Origin: Isoetes taiwanensis
Taxonomy: Eukaryota; Streptophyta; Lycopodiopsida; Isoetales; Isoetaceae
Assembly: GCA_021234155.1 (NCBI GenBank)
Contig: JAJEKV010000022.1
Location: 6,526,132-6,590,131 of the forward strand
Direction: 5' to 3'
DNA: 64,000 nucleotides
Below, one piece after another: positions 59,016 through 64,000 of the stretch. The notes beneath the pieces are model-generated. The model ran no database searches, was not told the origin of the DNA, and saw nothing but the letters and a program-made list of their open reading frames with translations. How positions within the stretch are numbered: the first letter of the stretch is position 1; every line of letters begins with the position of its first letter. The translations under genes and the position numbers were made by a program.

Positions 59016-60386
59016 CTTACGCATGTGCGGTAACAAATCACGAGGGACTATGGCGAATATTCACACCTTCTTAGATGAGCGAATTTCCATAAAAGCTCAT
59101 TTATGGAAGGAGAAGATGTTGGTCTTCATCTTTGCCTCTGAAGAGCATGCCTCGGAACAAACATCGTGAAGATGCAGCGGTATAAATTATAGGTATTTAG
59201 GATCAAGGCCCTAGCAAGCAAGCTTAATATCTTGGCATTTATTATTCAAGGTAAAGATTGGGCATGAGCAAAGGACACGGCAAAATCTCTTTTTTTAACA
59301 ATAATATATGAGGATGAGTAGTGAAAAGTTTGAGGCTGCTTCAAAATTTAGAAAAGCGTAGTGAAAGTTCGAGTCTTGCTCTTTAACTTCCAGCAGTTGT
59401 AGATGTGAACTCATGTAGGACTTCGTCCATGCAATATTACCAAATGCTTAAGTTCCAATATTGCAACAACAAAGCGGGTTGATATATTTGTGCTAGGGTC
59501 CTTTCAAACTTCCAAAGTCCTATCACGGGCAGCTATGGCATGGGAGTCTTTGTCCATGTTCTAGGTGTGTCATTATTAACTTATCATTTGATTCTAAACC
59601 GAGTTGTTTTACGTGTTTGATTGTGAACTTGCTTGATTGCTTATCGCGAATGTTTTGCATCAATTGGGAGCGGTTTGCACCTTCATATTAAGCACTTTAG
59701 AATTGGAGGCAAAACCAAAATAATGAGTTAAAATAGGGACATTGAAGTGGCACATTCTGTTTTAGTGCTTCAAATCTTAGGTCACTTAATGTAGAAGAGG
59801 ATGTTGCAGATCTATTCATGATATCTAGGGAATCTTCTTGTAAAATGGCCTAAAGATAAACTATCCAAAGACTCTACATTGAAGAATTTGTAAATTCTAG
59901 ACTCACATTTGTCATCTAATTTGTTCGGCATTTGGGCAATCAAAGCAACACCATTAATGGGTATATAAGGCGGTGCCCATTTCTGAAAACCACGATTTAG
60001 CATACGGAAGCACACGGATATTTAGAACACCTAGCACTTGTACTGAGATACACACTTCCTTTGGTAGGTTCATGAATGGGCCTACATATACTCGACTCAA
60101 TAGGCGGTGTCACGAGTTGGTTGAATGCGGCGAAAGGTTTGCCATCTTGAGTTAGGTCCATTTTGCATGGCATTTGCATTAGCAGATTGGAGTCGGCCAG
60201 TGACCTTTCATGATTGTTCGAGAAAGACTAATCTGTAGCAAATGAGATTAGATTAAGAGCTAGAAACCTTATTATCGGCTTAAAATTGAGTTATCATTGT
60301 GTTAACCACCTTTGCAAAAATTCATCCGAACTTTGCAAAGGCAAGCAAATGCGAGATAGCGTTTATTACGTTTACATAAACGTGCT

Positions 60387-60904
60387 AGCATAGGAGCAAT
60401 AGAAAGGGGCCGAAAGATACAGAGGATGCCCACGAGAAAAGAGTGTTGAGCTAGATAATGTCTTTGTTGGGGTACTCACGGTTGATATGTATGCTAAATG
60501 TGGCTCGATTCTGAGATGCACAAAAGAGTCTTTGAAAGGCTGCAGTCCGAATCTGCGGCTTGGAATGCAATGATAAGGATCTGACCACAAGTGTAGCATG
60601 GCTATACAATGTTTGATGCCATGATGCAGCAGGTGCTCTAACCGGATAGTGATACTTTCATATGTATTCTCCTTTGCATGCGATTAGATTGCGACTTAGT
60701 GACCGAGTTAAGTGTATTTTAAAATATGCAAAGAAAAATCACGGCATTATTCCAACGCTGACCCGATCATTACAGGTTATGATTGATCTTTGCGATCGGG
60801 GACCTTTGTTTGAGAATGATACATTTACTGAGACCTTGCCATCCTACACATCTATAGAATCATGGATGGCTTTGCTAGTTCTTGCAAAGTTTATGGGGAA
60901 GTAA
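60387..60904 (+). pseudogene. PPR pseudogene, C-terminal motifs
   Basis: The plus strand encodes AIERGRKIQRM, then in another frame ELDNVFVGVLTVDMYAKCGS. After another shift it reads RVFERLQSESAAWNAMIR. The block 60,740-60,904 (TLTRSLQVMIDLCDRGPLF, SIESWMALLVLAKFMGK) matches the last PLS motifs before an E domain (LDHYACMVDLLGRAG...W.ALLGAC..HG). At least three frameshifts show decay. No DYW domain follows on this strand; one lies on the opposite strand at 61,600-61,230. Confidence 0.7.
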
Positions 60905-61229
60905 ATTAGGACTTCGAGGGTGTTTTGTTGATTAGTCGAGATAGACAAAAGCGCTACATATGTGCTTCTCAAAAAAACATCTATCACAGTCTTTAGGAAT
61001 ATTACATTGATCACTTGCGGTCCAGAATAAGAGAAATTTGAGAAAAATAAGGTGGAGAAAAAGCACATAGCGGCATTTATAGAGATCAATGAAGTCTTGA
61101 AGTCTTAGCCATCTTTCATGTTGCCCCTAGCACATTAGGCACAGTTCCTGCTTGCAATTCAAAATATCACCCAAAATGCCAAAGGCACATTTCCTCATTA
61201 TTATCTGTCCACCATCGCTATGGTGATCT

Positions 61230-61600
61230 ACATAAGGGTTTTAATCACCACATATCTCCAGAGGCAGGCAGAGGCCTTCTTTAAAATGGTGGACCCAATT
61301 GCTTTCTTGAAGAATAATCTTCCTTCTTTCAATCACGGATATTACCTTCATTACATCATGACAATCGGTGCACATCCTTAAGTTTTTAGTCACGGTAATG
61401 TTTTGCCCTTGTGGCAAACATTCTCGTATCAGCCACACAAAGATGCCTCTCTTTCCATATCAGAGGTAGGCCAAACAAAAGGTCCACATTTGGCTATGCC
61501 CATCTGTTTATCTGAATTCAAGTTTTCCAACATTGCTAAGACTTCAATGCTTTTTGTTGCTTTGTTTACGCCTTCTTATGCACATCCAAATGCTTAATTG
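61230..61600 (-). pseudogene. DYW domain of a PPR protein, decayed
   Basis: The minus strand encodes a degraded E+/DYW start (about 61,600-61,440), then an open block 61,438-61,241. That block contains ITVTKNLRMCTDCHDVMKV, ERRKIIL, then SNWVHHFKEGLC. The CxxCH motif and the N-HHFKEG ending are diagnostic of DYW cytidine-deaminase domains used in organellar C-to-U RNA editing. A one-base shift near the end puts GDMW followed by TGA in frame, the remnant of the terminal DYW tripeptide. Frameshifts make it non-functional as read. Confidence 0.8.
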
Positions 61601-64000
61601 GATCATATTTCCTCATTATTACAAACTTCTCCTTGAAATGGAGGTGTTAAAATCTAGCTTCATGTAAAATAGAACCAATGGTGCGTTTGAAATCTTTTTT
61701 ATGGAGGATAAGTGATGTGGCGTGGTACACAAATTGATTAGCGGTCGAGAGGTTTCTATTGCCCAATAGATCATATTTTAAGAACCAAAATGGTTACATT
61801 GCTAAGCTTAAACACTTTTAAGAGATGGATCCATTTTTTCTTTGCGGCCCGACCTATACATCATTGCTTGAGAAAGCATCCCACCCTTTTGGACGTCATT
61901 TACCCAAGTTCTGGCATGGTTTTGCTAGGCATGAAGTTATCAACCCACTTGCATATCAATGGAGCAATTCTTCACAATGCAAGCGAGGAAGCCCGACAAG
62001 TCAAGACATAAATCATTTTCGCGAGCTAACTATTATACAACGGGGTTTCTTGACTTTGACATTCTACTCCCCAAGATACGTTCAATTATTTGTGGTTCTA
62101 TTCTTGAATTTGGAACCATTATTGATGACTGCTCCAACCATATGTTCCAACTGTTTTATTCTATTGTTGTATATAGAATCCTAGGTTTCTTTGTACTAAT
62201 ATATTTTTGTTTGCCCCATTCATGATCGTTAATTGCCATATAATTGTTTGGTAATCTAATTTCATTTTTCAAGATAATGGAGCTTTATTCTGAGATAAGA
62301 ACATTTTTACTCATTGCATATTTGCCAAATATACCCGGACAAAGATAGAATTTTTGAATGTCTATGGTGATAAAAGTTTCTCAAATAGGCATCCCAATTT
62401 CTCAATTTGTTTTTTTAGGTAGACAGGCATGGATTTTTTAATATTGTGTGAATGTCCATGCGAAAGAAATGAATGTCATCCATTACGTTGATGATTGCAC
62501 ATTATTGACTATATGAAAATACATTGGGACCCCATATTAAAATGCCGCTTCACGGTTATTGTTTTGTGCAAGTTAAGTAATGATCTTTATCTACAATAAT
62601 CCTCTACAATTTCACGTTTTGTACCTCCCTTCATACCCTAGACTTTGATGAATGAAATCTACAAGAAATGAACATATATCCCACTTATACGCGATAATAC
62701 ATCAAGAACTCCCTTCTCTCAATAATGAATCAGAAGCGTGAACAAATTAGGGCATTTTATGAAATCTCCAGGGACTTTAGAATGGCACACATTCTAATGA
62801 TTGAGGAATGTCACGTGCTTGAAGAGGTCAGCGGGAGCGACAAGCTTATTCTTAAGCGGAGGAAGCCCCTTCAGAAAGAACTAGCAGAGCCGTGGGTTAG
62901 AAATAAAATAAAAATCCTTTAGCGATGTAGATTGTACAGGATATCCTAAAACTCTATTAGTATTATATATAGATAGATGGAGGATGAATGTTTTACATCA
63001 AAGTTTGTTCTATAAAGAACTATAGGTGCAATTTTATGTGGGCACCTCTAACATTTAAATTACATTTATTGGACCAATGTGCTTGCGTGAAAGCACCCTT
63101 TTCTCACACAATGTTCTTAACTTGTCACCTTGAAACGCCCTAAATTTTTAATGTCGATACACATTTGGACTTAATTGTGCATACATGTCTAATAAACTTA
63201 AGAGGGCGGTGTCTTTCTTATAAACTTATGAGAACATTGTCTTTATGATAAATAAGATAAGATAAGATAAAAATTTTTAGCGTCCACGAGAACTAATCGG
63301 GTTATGGGACCATATGAAAGAGAGGCATGGGCCCTCTTGAGAACTTCGAGAGTTGTTCCCCTAACAAGTCTCAAATACTAAGAACAAAACAAGCCGAGAT
63401 AAGCCCAAAAGCGAACTGGGGCTATGCCCCATATGGAAATAACAATATAGCCAAGAAGCGAAGGGTGAAACCAAGCCAAAGCCAAAACAAAGCGGAGGCA
63501 ATAGAAAACATAAATCAAGTTGCCCCTCATTTATGGCATAATTACTAAGTTCAAATCAAGCTTATGCTTGGGGCACCCATAAATTTTATCTTTGGCATCT
63601 AAGCGTTCGAAAAGGACCATGAGGGCGTCACCAAAGAGTGCTGATGTGAACTTCTTATGAACTTTTGAGGGATGTTGTCTTTATAAAAAATGAAAAATAT
63701 AAATAAAGGTGCCTCTCATGGCATAATTGCTAAGCTTCTGACACCCATTTGGTTTATGCTCACATATAAGCTTGAGAAGGGACCATGAGATGTAGATCAA
63801 TATTAATGAAGTGAACTCTGCGACAATATATACAATCTATAAGGTACATTTTAGACTCAAAATTTCAATTTTTTTCAATGGCGTTTGATGTGTAATTAAA
63901 GGGAGACCATGTTGAGTGGATTAATGGTAATTAGAACAACTATATGCAATCAAAGAATGAAGGTGCCCATCAAGTAGTAGTTATGTGTACTTGATTATCT
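61601..64000. other. AT-rich gene-free stretch
   Basis: A 65-codon plus-strand frame at 62,725-62,922 (MNQKREQIRAFYEISRDFRM...) is Lys/Glu-rich and unrecognised. Short GATAA repeats lie near 63,249-63,269. Nothing else is supported. Confidence 0.3.

Overview
The window reads as nuclear DNA of a land plant. It has short GT-AG exons separated by AT-rich DNA, a plant-type MED20 gene, decayed PPR/DYW and CYP71-type P450 genes, and a CACTA (En/Spm) element with GCGACG-rich ends. I cannot name the species. A non-angiosperm (fern, lycophyte, moss or gymnosperm) is a guess, based on the divergent MED20 and the DUF7869-type element genes. Most of the 64 kb is gene-free, and most coding traces are broken by frameshifts.

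Layout. 1-7,240: first copy of a two-gene element. A minus-strand gene (two spliced exons, 6-410) runs off the left edge. A frameshifted plus-strand DUF7869-type gene lies at about 4,452-7,240. Between them is an array of degenerate repeats and GC-rich palindromes (1,350-3,020). 9,313-18,909: a CACTA-like element of about 9.6 kb whose interior is mostly a tandem array with a unit of about 1.12 kb. 19,200-19,730: a PPR fragment and an unrecognised coding-like stretch on the minus strand. 20,246-21,680: a 188-bp tandem duplication, then a tRNA-derived SINE-like head interrupted by an 829-bp hAT-like element with a perfect 8-bp target duplication. 22,014-24,159: a complete five-exon MED20 gene, the best-supported gene here. 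26,433-27,571: three exons of consistent phase with no recognised product. 30,585-39,483: second copy of the two-gene element. A minus-strand gene (34,926 to 30,891) carries an N-terminal domain shared with the left-edge gene, a ParB-like segment and a methyltransferase-like segment with a coiled coil. A plus-strand gene (36,372-39,483) carries the DUF7869 domain. Palindromes with a TCGCGACCGCGA core lie in and around their divergent promoter. 41,880-42,945: a retroelement-like fragment. 45,036-46,696: a P450 pseudogene. 47,040-48,510: a polypurine tract. 54,100-54,396 and 60,387-61,600: PPR/DYW pseudogene pieces. The remaining DNA is AT-rich with local duplications.

The main discovery candidate is the pair of related elements. 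Both have the same divergent layout: a companion gene on the minus strand, a DUF7869-type gene on the plus strand, and palindrome clusters between them. The palindrome sequences differ between the two copies. The companion gene in the second copy resembles ParB-like and beta-class DNA-methyltransferase folds, which suggests a mobile element that may modify or bind its own palindromes. That function is inference. Both copies are frameshifted as read, and the element termini were not found.
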